A DNA stretch of 17,500 nucleotides, from contig CM060342.1 in assembly GCA_030674155.1 (NCBI GenBank), positions 5,758,221-5,775,720 on the forward strand, read 5' to 3'. The stretch comes from Stramonita haemastoma. Its lineage: Eukaryota; Mollusca; Gastropoda; Neogastropoda; Muricidae. Made by a program: the position numbers and the translations under genes. Numbering within the stretch: position 1 is the first letter of the stretch; each line of letters begins with the position of its first letter. The notes beneath the pieces are model-generated. The model was not told the origin of the DNA. It searched no databases and saw nothing but the letters and a program-made list of their open reading frames with translations. Positions 1 to 8,599 of the stretch are shown here, piece after piece.

Positions 1-186
<186 letters not shown>

Positions 187-540
187 AGGAAGATGCTTCG
201 ATACTAACTTACTGGTAAAGAAGAAGAAAGAAAAAAAAGATATGGGGATTACAACATACTTGCCTTCTGCCAAGTATCTCTTCCAACGTAGGCATGCATG
301 GGTTGGCAATCACGCCCCAGCGAAAGCATCGAATACGCCATCCATTCCGTTCTTTATCGTCTCTCGACATGTTTAGGTTGCCGTACCTCTTCGTTACCAG
401 ATATCCACTGGAGACAAAAAACGTGCGAGAAACTGATACCAAAGTGTTGAAAAGTCCCACCACGTTTGTAGAGTTCTGAAAAGATCATTTGCTTGCCAGC
501 TAGCTTAGTGTAGGCCTAGTATAGCGAGCAACTTTCCTTC
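187..540. other. No recognisable feature
   Basis: Unremarkable sequence of mixed composition. Short open frames occur on both strands (209-463 minus, 294-479 plus) and overlap each other; neither has recognisable motifs or flanking splice sites that persuade me. Confidence 0.4.
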
Positions 541-660
541 TTTATTTTTTTCTACTGGGTCGCGCCCGCCCCGCCATCTTGTCAGCACTAAGATGGCCGC
601 CTCGATAAAGGGCCGTAACTGTTTTCTGCTTCCTGTGATGTGTTTGAGGGGGAGGGAATG
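541..660. promoter_or_regulatory. Small GC-rich patch with Sp1-like and paired YY1-like motifs
   Basis: Seen: CGCCCGCCCCGCC (562-574) resembles tandem Sp1/KLF sites. It runs directly into GCCATCTT (573-580), and AAGATGGC (590-597) is its exact reverse complement after a 9-base spacer; both match the YY1 core. GCTTCCTG (629-636) resembles an ETS site. This combination is typical of TATA-less animal promoters. No gene start is recognisable on either side, so the assignment is tentative. Confidence 0.3.
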
Positions 661-883
661 GGGACTCAGACCACACAGCTTTTACAACTGTTAACTTTTT
701 TTTTTTTAAAGAAGATTTTTTTTTTTAAGTTGTTTAAAAATAAAACAAAAAACAACTGGTTAACTACACCATCATTGTAGATCTTAAAATTTCCGTTCTT
801 GATGTTTTTGTGTCCTTTGTTCTTGAAATAGAATCGGCATTCCCCGTGGGGATGCCCGGGAACGTGCCGTGTCAGTTATAAAA
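661..883. other. A/T-rich filler with T and A runs
   Basis: Contains poly-T runs near 698-708 and 717-725 and A-rich DNA near 738-752. No gene or known element is visible. The stretch from about 855 may already belong to the dispersed repeat that follows. Confidence 0.4.
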
Positions 884-1229
884 TAGCATCCCCACCTTCC
901 GAAAATTTTCAACTCTGGTTTCTCTTCGAAACAACGAGAAAATCTTTAACTGGAAATATTGTACTAGGAATTTCCTCTTATCTACTCTCCTATCCTTCTC
1001 TTTGTTTTTGGCTCAGTCCTTTTCTTCCTGTCAACCCCACTTCTTGTCTATTTTCTGTCTCCTTGGTCCATTCTCCTGGTCTTTCTTTCCCCCCAGAAAG
1101 ACTCAAAAGACAACGACTCTTTTAATGCCAAAGTCGGATGCACTAGGCTAGGCCTGACTTGTCAGGCGCTGAACGGCAGCGGAACGCATTTTGGCTTCCA
1201 TGGCAGACAATAGTTGCTGTCTGAGCGTT
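884..1229 (+). repeat. Dispersed repeat of unknown class, copy 1
   Basis: Begins TAGCATCCCC and ends near GTTGCTGTCTGAGCGTT. It aligns along its length with 4129-4471 in the same orientation, with shared blocks such as CTTGTCTATTTTCTG, GGTCCATTCTCCTG, CCTGACTTGTCAGG and AATAGTTGCTGTCTGA. The two copies differ by many substitutions and small indels, so this is an old family. No coding potential, tRNA head or terminal inverted repeat was recognised; it could be a SINE, a MITE or an LTR fragment. Confidence 0.7.
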
Positions 1230-1739
1230 CCACGAGGGTGCATGAGGTGTTCCCTCCTCACTCCGTTGGTTTTGGCCCAGGCCGAAAGCTGTGTCAGTTA
1301 TTGATGTCAGCTAATTGCCAAGACCTACACTAAGATGTTGTTATGTTGTAAAATGTTGTGTTGAGAATGCGCCTTCAGCCATGACAAACTCTTAACAGCT
1401 TTATCTTCTTTTTTTTCTTTTTTTTTTTTTAAAGGAGAACAACATAACAACTTTCTCTTTTTTTTTAAAGGAGAAAAATCCTCTGAGTCGGAGTATGGCT
1501 GCCTATATGGCGAGGTACTTGAAAACAGTCATACACGCAAGCCTCTCATTCAGTGTGCAGTTTCAATCTCACAGTGATTCCCAGGTGGGATGAGAGAGTC
1601 AGAGTGCACATTCTGGGTAACCCCCAGAGTGTTAAGCTGAGGAACCTACAACAACTCCGTTGGTTTGTTGAATGCTGTCTGTTGGTGGTGACTGCAACAA
1701 TGCCGTGTAGTGCTGTTGTTTAGTTGGGTTGGATGGCAT
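1230..1739. other. No gene; T-rich tracts with a small local duplication
   Basis: A poly-T tract followed by AAAGGAGAA occurs twice close together (1419-1439 and 1460-1476), suggesting a local duplication. The rest is mixed sequence with no recognised element. Confidence 0.4.
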
Positions 1740-1955
1740 GGATAGGTGACCGCTTGCGCGCCTTGGCTTCAGTACAGTCACCAAGTTCACCCAGCTGTAA
1801 ATGGGTACCTGCCCTCTTTAGGGTCAGGGAAGGTAAAGCAGCGAGGGAGAGGAGATGGGCGCCACCCTCAATATGCTGGCCCCCTAGATAAGCTGAGGTC
1901 TCTGATGCTTTGCTCCTCTACGACCACATAGGTTATGGGACATTTTTACCCTTTA
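1740..1955 (+). mobile_element. SINE-like element, family 1, copy 1
   Basis: The body runs from GATAGGTGACCGCTTGCGCG through CCCAGCTGTAAATGGGTACC and GGGTCAGGGAAGGTAAAGCA to GGTTATGGGACATTTTTACC, ending in TTTACC-type tail repeats. The reverse complement of 5650-5813 matches it nearly end to end. The 5' end resembles a tRNA-derived head (GTGACCGCTTGCGCGCC), but the B box is not intact. The short size, two dispersed copies and simple-repeat tail fit a SINE; no product is encoded. Confidence 0.75.
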
Positions 1956-2075
1956 CCTTTACGTTACTGTGAGTATTGAAAAAATCGGATTAATTCTATA
2001 GTGAGGAAATTCTGTCATTGTAGTGACAGCTTTTCTTGTCATGGGGGAATCTTTCATCATTATTTTTAGGGTTAA

Positions 2076-2897
2076 CACAGAAGCATGACAGCAAATACAG
2101 AAGCATGACAGCAAACACAGAAGCATGACAGACAGCAAACACAGAAGCATGACAGCAAACACAGAAGCATGACAGCAAACACAGAAGCATGACAGACAGC
2201 AAACACAGAAGCATGACAGCAAACACAGAAGCATGACAGACAGCAAACACAGAAGCATGACAGCAAACACAGAAGCATGACAGCAAACACAGAAGCATGA
2301 CAGCAAACACAGAAGCATGACAGACAGCAAACACAGAAGCATGACAGCAAACACAGAAGCATGACAGACAGCAAACACAGAAGCATGACAGCAAACACAG
2401 AAGCATGACAGACAGCAAACACAGAAGCATGACAGCAAACACAGAAGCATGACAGACAGCAAACACAGAAGGCATGGACAGACAGCAAACACAGAAGCAT
2501 GACAGCAAACACAGAAGCATGACAGCAAACACAGAAGCATGACAGACAGCAAACACAGAAGCATGACAGCAAACACAGAAGCATGACAGACAGCAAAACA
2601 CAGAACTGAAGACACGAAGCATGACAGCAAACACAGAAGCATGACAGCAAACACATGAAAGCAGACAGCAAACACAGAAGCATGACAGCAAACACAGAAG
2701 CATGACAGACAGCAAACACAGAAGCATGACAGCAAACACAGAAGCATGACAGACAGCAAACACAGAAGCATGACAGCAAACACAGAAGCATGACAGACAG
2801 CAAACACAGAAGCATGACAGACAGCAAACACAGAAGCATGACAGACAGCAAACACAGAAGCATGACAGCAAACACAGAAGCATGACAGCAAACACAG
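2076..2897 (+). repeat. Minisatellite of 20-bp and 24-bp units
   Basis: The basic unit is ACAGAAGCATGACAGCAAAC (20 bp); a second form carries an extra GACA after CATGACA, giving 24 bp. About 37 units follow one another, the two forms mixed in AB and AAB patterns. Degenerate units are at 2469-2488 and 2592-2670. The minus strand lacks stop codons in all three frames, so three long Cys/Leu/Val-rich frames overlap; this is a consequence of unit composition, not evidence of protein. Confidence 0.97.
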
Positions 2898-3003
2898 TCT
2901 CAGGAACACAAGCGGTTAATCCCGGCACAGTTTCAGTAAAACATCCTCCATCTCCGAAGTCGGGTTACAGCTACCTCAATGGTGGACAGGGTATAATATA
3001 TAT

Positions 3004-3420
3004 TAAAAAAAAAAAAAGGTTACATACGCAAATCCAACCATTGATGAACCTCAGAGAGAAACGAAAAAAAGCCAACAAAACCAGGCTAAATACTCAACCA
3101 AAACAAAATAAAACAAAACATCCCCAATCCAACAAAATGCAAAAAATAAAGTAAAACCAACCAACCGACATGATTTAAAAAGCCCCACCCCCACCCTCCC
3201 AAAAGTGAGACCCCCCAAAATACGAACAACAAAAACCAAAACCACCAAACAACAACAAAAAACAAAAACAAAAGCAAAGCCAAAACGACACCCCTTCAAA
3301 ACATACTAAAAACAACCCCAAACAACCGAGCAAAACCCAAAGATAAAAAACAACAACAACAACAACAAACACAAAACCAATCACCCACCTGGCTATTAAA
3401 AGCAACAACACGTGACTTTG
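3004..3420 (+). repeat. Low-complexity A/C-rich stretch
   Basis: The plus strand consists overwhelmingly of A and C, with AAAAC, CAACAA and CCAAC motifs and a CAACAACAA run at about 3350-3369. G and T are rare. Long minus-strand frames rich in Phe, Val, Cys and Trp arise from this bias and are not genes. Confidence 0.85.
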
Positions 3421-3445
3421 CTAATTTAATTTAAAACCGTTTATT

Positions 3446-3463
3446 CCCCCCCCCCCCCCCCCC
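3446..3463 (+). repeat. Poly-C run (18)
   Basis: Uninterrupted C tract following TTTATT. Confidence 0.97.
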
Positions 3464-3577
3464 TTGCTAACAAAGCCAGAAAACGTGACGTCAGGTCGCA
3501 ATAGGTTACGACCTTACAGCACGCTTTTCGGCCTGTTTCGCCATGATGTTTCCAAACTTAACAAAATTTCTCGCCTG

Positions 3578-3612
<35 letters not shown>

Positions 3613-4014
3613 ATGGAGTTTTGCATCGTAGATATTTGGCATACCTCCCAGACTGGTTGAACTTGGTGACTGGGTTAAATCAACTTCAGGAGAGAGAGAG
3701 AGAGAGAGGGGGGGGGGGGGAGGCGAAGTGCAGGCCAGTTTGGTGTGTGTGTGTGTGTGGGGGGGGGGGGGGTGGATGGGATGAAGAGCGACAGTATGTG
3801 ATAGGTGATGGCAGACAGGAGCAAAGGTTGGTTAACCTAAACACGAATGAAAGCTAGCACTGACTAGAACATGACGAGAGGTTTTCATAGCACAGCCAAC
3901 AGTTCTGAAATGACACTTCAACTCTGAAAGGACGTTTTGGTACAAAACCAGAGGAGAGAGGAGAGAGGTAGATTTGTAATAAATTGCTACGCATTACTTT
4001 ACTACGTATCAAAA

Positions 4015-4015
<1 letters not shown>
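3464..4015. other. Intergenic DNA with CA, GA-G and GT-G arrays; no gene
   Basis: Holds (CA)n at 3580-3608, (GA)n running into G13 at 3689-3720, and (GT)n running into G14 at 3742-3772. Between these is mixed-composition sequence. The open frame spanning 3543-3857 owes its length partly to these repeats and shows no domain. Confidence 0.7.

Positions 4016-4046
<31 letters not shown>
4016..4046 (+). repeat. Poly-G run (31)
   Basis: Uninterrupted G tract followed by GAGAGGAGAG. Length may be uncertain in the assembly, since such runs are hard to sequence. Confidence 0.95.
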
Positions 4047-4047
<1 letters not shown>

Positions 4048-4128
4048 GAGGAGAGAAGACGAGAAGAAAAAAGGGGCAGAAAACGTATGAAGATTCCTTG
4101 TGCGATACCATGGGCCTGTCAATGTATA

Positions 4129-4471
4129 TAGCATCCCCGCCTGCTGGAAACTTTTCACTATGTGTAGAATGTCTTTAAAAAAAAACAAAACAGACAACGA
4201 TGGAGATTCCATGTTACAAACTCCTTTTCCTATCCCTCTCTCTGTTTCTGCCTTGGTCCTTTCTTTTCTTCCGTCACCTCCTTGTCTATTTTCTGCCTTC
4301 TAGGTCCATTCTCCTGTTTCTTTTCCCCCCCAAGAAAGACACCAAATATAACCCTTCTCTCCCACACCCGAAATGGGATGTACTGGGCCTGACTTGTCAG
4401 GGGCTTAACGGCAGCGCGACGCATTTTCGCTCATAATTATGACAGATGACAATAGTTGCTGTCTGAACGTT
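4129..4471 (+). repeat. Dispersed repeat of unknown class, copy 2
   Basis: Same-strand diverged copy of 884-1229, from TAGCATCCCC to GTTGCTGTCTGAACGTT. The best conserved part is the right third, including CCTGACTTGTCAGG and the AACGGCAGCG block. The left part differs more, with an A-rich insertion near 4176. Confidence 0.7.
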
Positions 4472-4539
4472 TGGCTAAGAGGAGGAAGAAATTTTAATAT
4501 GAAGATGTTGGCCGAACCATCATCCCAAGCAGTAATGAG

Positions 4540-4545
<6 letters not shown>

Positions 4546-4613
<68 letters not shown>

Positions 4614-4617
4614 GAAT

Positions 4618-4668
<51 letters not shown>

Positions 4669-4680
4669 ATATATATAAAA

Positions 4681-4753
<73 letters not shown>
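4546..4753. repeat. Palindromic composite microsatellite (TC)n-(AT)n-(GA)n
   Basis: A TC array (4546-4613, one slip) is followed by an AT array (about 4617-4677, with two TTATAT interruptions) and then a GA array (4680-4753). TC and GA arrays are reverse complements, and AT is self-complementary, so the whole 200 bases can fold on itself. Confidence 0.95.
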
Positions 4754-4758
<5 letters not shown>

Positions 4759-4760
4759 AT

Positions 4761-4848
4761 AGACATACATACATACATACATACATACATACATACATAC
4801 ATACATACATACATACATCACATACATACATACATACATACATACACA
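4761..4848 (+). repeat. (CATA)n tetranucleotide array
   Basis: About 20 CATA units interrupted once by CATCACATA near 4817, ending in CATATACCATAC. Confidence 0.95.
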
Positions 4849-4849
4849 T

Positions 4850-5117
4850 ATACCATACTTTTTCAAAATTTATTTTCCTTTTTTTCTTTCATCTCGAAGA
4901 TATTGGAAGAAGTTATTTGTGCTTATTTTTTTAACATCCGTTTGCTGATCATCCCATCCAAAAAGTTACGAAAGAAACATTAAAAATGAACGAAAAAAAA
5001 AGAACAAAAGAAGTAGATCTACATGAAAAGCCGAGCTAGACATAGGTCTGAAAAGACAGAAGGGAGAAGAGACATGTTTACATAGACAGAAAAAGACAGA
5101 ATGAAAAAGACATACTG
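4850..5117. other. AT-rich DNA with no recognisable feature
   Basis: Mixed AT-rich sequence with short A runs, and several GACAGAA or GACATA words at 5040-5110 that look like decayed tetranucleotide repeats. Confidence 0.4.
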
Positions 5118-5120
5118 CTC

Positions 5121-5151
<31 letters not shown>

Positions 5152-5250
5152 TCTACTTACTACTGATGATTTGATGATCTATATTGATACTATACTACTA
5201 CACTAATATAATACTAATAATAAACAACAACAACAACAACAAAACAACAA

Positions 5251-5292
<42 letters not shown>
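5118..5292 (+). repeat. Trinucleotide arrays (ACT)n, (CAA)n, (AAT)n
   Basis: ACT/TAC repeats at about 5118-5163, then a degenerate TGATGAT/TACTA zone, CAA repeats at about 5224-5240, and AAT repeats at about 5249-5293. These grade into each other through single-base changes. Confidence 0.9.
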
Positions 5293-5293
<1 letters not shown>

Positions 5294-5649
5294 TAATAAA
5301 TAAATAATAACCTAAAACATAAATCCCAGTGTATTCCAAACCAAGCTTGAAACAAGCCAACAAACAAACAAATAAGGAACAACAACAGCGTTTATGCATA
5401 ATTCAATACATACCATCTAGACATCAAAACATACAAATAAACAAGCCTCTTCCAAAATGACCATGCAACCCCTCCCCCCCCCCCCCAAAAAAAAAAAAAA
5501 AAAAAGAAAAAGCACACAACAAAACAATAAAACCCCCCATTAATTATGTGTCCAAAATACAAACAAATTAATACTACATCGAAATTAGCATCTAAATGAA
5601 TAGATCTAACTATGCAAGAAAATTTATTAATGAATAGAAAAGGTAATTA
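5293..5649. other. A-rich DNA with a C13-A19 homopolymer pair; no gene
   Basis: A-rich with AAAC-type words; a C run (5474-5486) abuts an A run (5487-5505). No element recognised. Confidence 0.5.
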
Positions 5650-5813
5650 AAAATGTCCCATAACCTATGTGGGCGTAGGGGAGCGAGGCATCAGAGACCT
5701 CAGCTTCTCTAGGGGTCAGCATGTTGAGGGCGGCACCCATGGCCCTCTGCTTTACCTTCCCTGACCCTAAAGAGGGCAGGTAGGCTAATCATTTACAAAT
5801 GGGTGAGCTGGGG
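5650..5813 (-). mobile_element. SINE-like element, family 1, copy 2
   Basis: On the minus strand this reads from the GCTCACCCATTTGTAAATG region through GGGTCAGGGAAGGTAAAGCA and AAGCTGAGGTCTCTGATGC to GGTTATGGGACATTTTTAA. It matches 1780-1950 with scattered differences and a small insertion near the head. Its 5' end (right side) passes directly into the pentamer satellite, so the head is lost or converted to repeats. Confidence 0.75.
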
Positions 5814-6275
5814 GACTGTAGTGTAGTGTAGTTTGCTGTAGCATAGTGCATTGTGTTGTATTGTATGTTCCTTTATTGCATTGCATTTTATTGGTTCTAT
5901 TGTATTGTTCTCTGTATTGTATTGTATTCATACTTTTATTGTATAGTTGGATCCATTGTTGTATTGTACTATATCGTGTCGTATTGTATAACGTTGTATT
6001 GTATTCATTGTATTGTATTGTATATCTTTTATTATTGTATCGCATTGTATTGTACTATATCGTGTTGTATTGTATAACGTTGTATTGTATTTCTGTATTG
6101 TATTGTATTATCTTTTATTGTATACGCTTGTATTGTATTGTACTATATCGTGTTGTATTGTATAACGTTGTATTGTATTCTCTTTATATGTATTGTATTG
6201 TGTACTATATCGTGTTGTATTGTATAACGTTGTATTGTATTCCCTTTTATTGTATTGTATTGCTTGATTGTATAT

Positions 6276-6772
6276 ACGTTTGTATTGTATTCCATTGTTT
6301 GGCTCTAATCTTGTCGGAATAAGAAATTTAAAAAAAGTAAGAATAAAAGAAAGACTAAGTCCATCCTGATATCTATGCAACTAATCTATACGTGGCGGAA
6401 TTCAAACAGTATTTGACTACAATACCATGTATGATAAGAACATAGATCGTTTGCTAGATGATCATAACATAGGTATTTAAACTTATGTCGATTGTATTGT
6501 ATTGTATGTATTGTGTATTGTATTGCATTGTATTGTGTTGGATTGATTGTTATTGTATACGTATTGTTTGTATTGCATTGAATTGCATTGCATTGCATTG
6601 TGTTGTGATGTATTGTATTGAGTTGTATTGCATTGTATTTTATTGCTCAGTGCATTGTATTGCATTGTATTATCATCGATCGTTGTCATTTGATACACGT
6701 ATCGTATCATATTTGTATCGCATTGTATTGGATTGATTATATGTAGACCATTTTAGTTACTAGTAAGATGTT
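6276..6772 (+). repeat. Tandem duplication unit 1 (~0.5 kb)
   Basis: Starts ACGTTTGTATTGTATTCCAT and ends TAGTAAGATGTTG. It includes the non-satellite block with CTAAGTCCA, CCTGATATCTA, GTGGCGGAATTC and CAGTATTTGACTACAATAC, then pentamer repeats, then a TTTGTATCGCATTG and GTAGACCATTTT end. Confidence 0.85.
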
Positions 6773-6782
6773 GTATTGTATA

Positions 6783-7326
6783 ACGTTGTATTGTATTCCA
6801 TTGTGTTGGAGCTCTAGATCTAGTCACGGAAAGAGAAATTTAAAAAAAAAGAAAAAAAAAGAAAGAAGAACTAAGTCCAGTCCTGATATCTACATACAAA
6901 CTAGATCTATATCGTGGCGGAATTCCAAACAGTATTTGACTACAATACATGATGACAAAAATCAACCAGCATCGTATTGCATCAGAGCAGATCATAATAT
7001 ATAGGATAGAATCATATCGTGCCGAATTGTATTGTATTGCTGTGTATTGTGTTGTATTGCATTGCATTGTATTGTGTTGTATTGCATTGTATTGTTTTCG
7101 TATTGTTTGTATTGCATTGAATTGCATTGCAATGCAATGCATTGTGTTGTGTTGTGATGTATTGTATTGAGTTGTATTGCATTGTATTTTATTGCAGTGC
7201 GTTGTTTTGCATTGTATTATCCAATCAGATCGGATCAGTTTGAATCGGATCGTATCGTATCATATTTGTATCGCATTGTATTGGATTGAGTAGTATCGTA
7301 GACCATTTTCAGTTACAGTAAGATGT
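6783..7326 (+). repeat. Tandem duplication unit 2 (~0.5 kb)
   Basis: Collinear with 6276-6772; shares every landmark block in the same order. The offset between copies grows from 507 to about 555 bases because of small insertions, mainly in the A-rich and TTGCA-rich parts. Confidence 0.85.
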
Positions 7327-7349
7327 CGGTTTTTTCCTTTTTTTATACT

Positions 7350-7650
7350 TGAAATCCCATAGGAGCAGCGTCGCCACAAGAGCAACGCCACTCGTTGAAA
7401 AAGTATTCCAGTCAGGAAATTTCACTCTGTTTGTGTATTATTTGTTTTCCAACGTGAGTTTGCCTTTTTTCCTTCATAAACTTATCAGGGACAACTCTCT
7501 TGTTGCCGTAAGTTCTTTTACATGCGCTAACAGTGTGTTACACACAGACCTTCGGTTCGTCGTCTCATCCAAAATATTACGGCCCAGATTTCCCCTCAAA
7601 ATTCTAATGGATACGAGAAAAGCTTGGGTTCAATCAGTACAAATTTAAAA
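7350..7650 (-). mobile_element. tRNA-derived SINE (family 2), diverged and lacking its head
   Basis: On the plus strand it shows CGTCGCCACAAG, TATCAGGGACAACTCTCTTG, TTGCCGTAAGTTCTTTTAC and TCGTCTCATCC in the same order as the copies at 8180-8513 and 14590-14976. The tRNA-like head expected on the right (after 7650) is not recognisable. The open frame here is incidental. Confidence 0.65.
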
Positions 7651-7774
7651 GTTTGATATAAGCTCTGAGTATTCGTCCTTATAACTAAAGATGATATAGA
7701 TCTACAAATATTGCCAGAATCATGTATATTTTATTCATTTATAATGTTTTATATACCATTTTAAATCAAGGCAG
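7651..7774. other. AT-rich DNA with no recognisable feature
   Basis: Short spacer between SINE copies. Confidence 0.4.
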
Positions 7775-7836
7775 ATACAATTTTTCTATGTGATATTCGG
7801 GCTGCTCACCCCTCGGAAGAGCGTGTCGGCATAATA

Positions 7837-7867
<31 letters not shown>

Positions 7868-8353
7868 TAATACATGAAATTTATATAGCGCTATATCTTC
7901 CAAAAACAAATCAAAGCGCTTGCATTCGACCTGTACAACACACAAGCAATCAATGACGATTAAATAACAGTTTTAGCAAATTCGAATGTACACACACACG
8001 CCACGCACACACAAACACACACACACACACACACTGCACGCACGCACGCGCACACGCATACACACATTATACACACACACACGCACGCACGCACGCACGC
8101 GCACATACACACACACCGCGCGCGCGCGCGTGCACACACTTATAAAGGTTATACACTTTGGCAGGGTGAATGGGGATTACAGAGCAAGAGCGCCAAGATT
8201 ACAAGAGCTGCACCACCCATTATTTCTTCTTTTTTTTTCTGTCTGCAACTGTGTTTGTTTCCTTATCAGAGTGACTTGTTATCTACCGAATTTTGAGGGG
8301 AAAATCTCTTGTTGCCGTGAGTTCTTTTACGTTCGCCAAATGTGTAACACACT

Positions 8354-8384
<31 letters not shown>

Positions 8385-8513
8385 TAGCACCCAGACCACC
8401 GCACATGGTCTAATGGATAGGGGAAAAGTTTTGGGTCCAAGCGGGATTTGAACCACCGCACACTCGACCCTGACTTTTTGCTTTCTAGGCAGGTGCGTTG
8501 CCTCTAGACCAGC
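7775..8513 (-). mobile_element. tRNA-derived SINE (family 2) split by an inserted segment
   Basis: The head is on the right: the minus strand reads an A-box-like TGGTCTAGAGGC (about 8500-8511) and an intact B box GGTTCAAATCCC (8443-8454). The conserved body includes the complement of CGGTTTATCGTCTCATCCGA (8360-8379) and CTTGTTGCCGTGAGTTC. The 3' portion seems to continue at 7775-7823 (TGATATTCGGGCTGCTC), which matches CGTGAAATTCGGCTGATCTC in the copy at 14618. Between these lie about 360 bases of foreign repeat. No product is encoded. Confidence 0.65.
7824..8192 (+). repeat. Inserted segment with (ATA)n, AGCGCT motif pair and CA-rich repeat
   Basis: Contains (ATA)n at 7830-7871, then TTTATATAGCGCTATATC with a second AGCGCT at 7915-7920, and a CA/CACG-rich array at 7989-8144 with CG repeats at 8118-8131. 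It is flanked by AAGAGCG at 7817-7823 and 8186-8192, which may be a 7-bp target duplication. The ATATAGCGCT...AAAGCGCT arrangement resembles a widespread marine-invertebrate repeat, but I cannot name the family. Confidence 0.5.
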
Positions 8514-8599
8514 AAGCATCAATCTAAACCAACCAATATTATCAGCTCTGTGTTTGTTATTGGTTTAGGTTATGTGTTGCACAGCTATGTACTTGTTTT

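Larger units (their letters stand above)
5815..7326 (+). repeat. TTGTA/TTGCA pentamer-based satellite with higher-order structure
   Basis: Dominated by GTATT, TTGTA and TTGCA words. Within the first part, a ~40-base block starting GTACTATATCGTG and containing TATAACGTTGTATTG recurs at 5966, 6052, 6140 and 6202. The second part is a tandem duplication of about 0.5 kb (6276-6772 and 6783-7326), each half containing a unique segment and a satellite segment. Open frames rich in Tyr, Cys, Ile and Val here come from the pentamer and are not genes. Confidence 0.9.

Noticed and set aside
2076..2897. CRISPR-like array
   Set aside because: There are no unique spacers between repeats, and the context is eukaryotic; it is a continuous minisatellite.
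1959..2928. Three overlapping minus-strand frames of 267-316 codons, Cys/Leu/Val-rich
   Set aside because: They are translations of the 20/24-bp minisatellite in all three frames; a repeat lacking stop codons explains them, and no protein family fits.
3051..3411. Hydrophobic minus-strand frames resembling membrane proteins
   Set aside because: They come from the A/C strand bias (T/G on the minus strand gives Phe, Val, Leu, Cys and Trp).
5846..6322. 158-codon Tyr/Cys/Leu-rich plus-strand frame
   Set aside because: It is produced by the TTGTA satellite; periodic composition, no domain.
7986..8387. 133-codon plus-strand frame
   Set aside because: Its first half is a CA repeat (Thr/His) and its second half is the SINE body.
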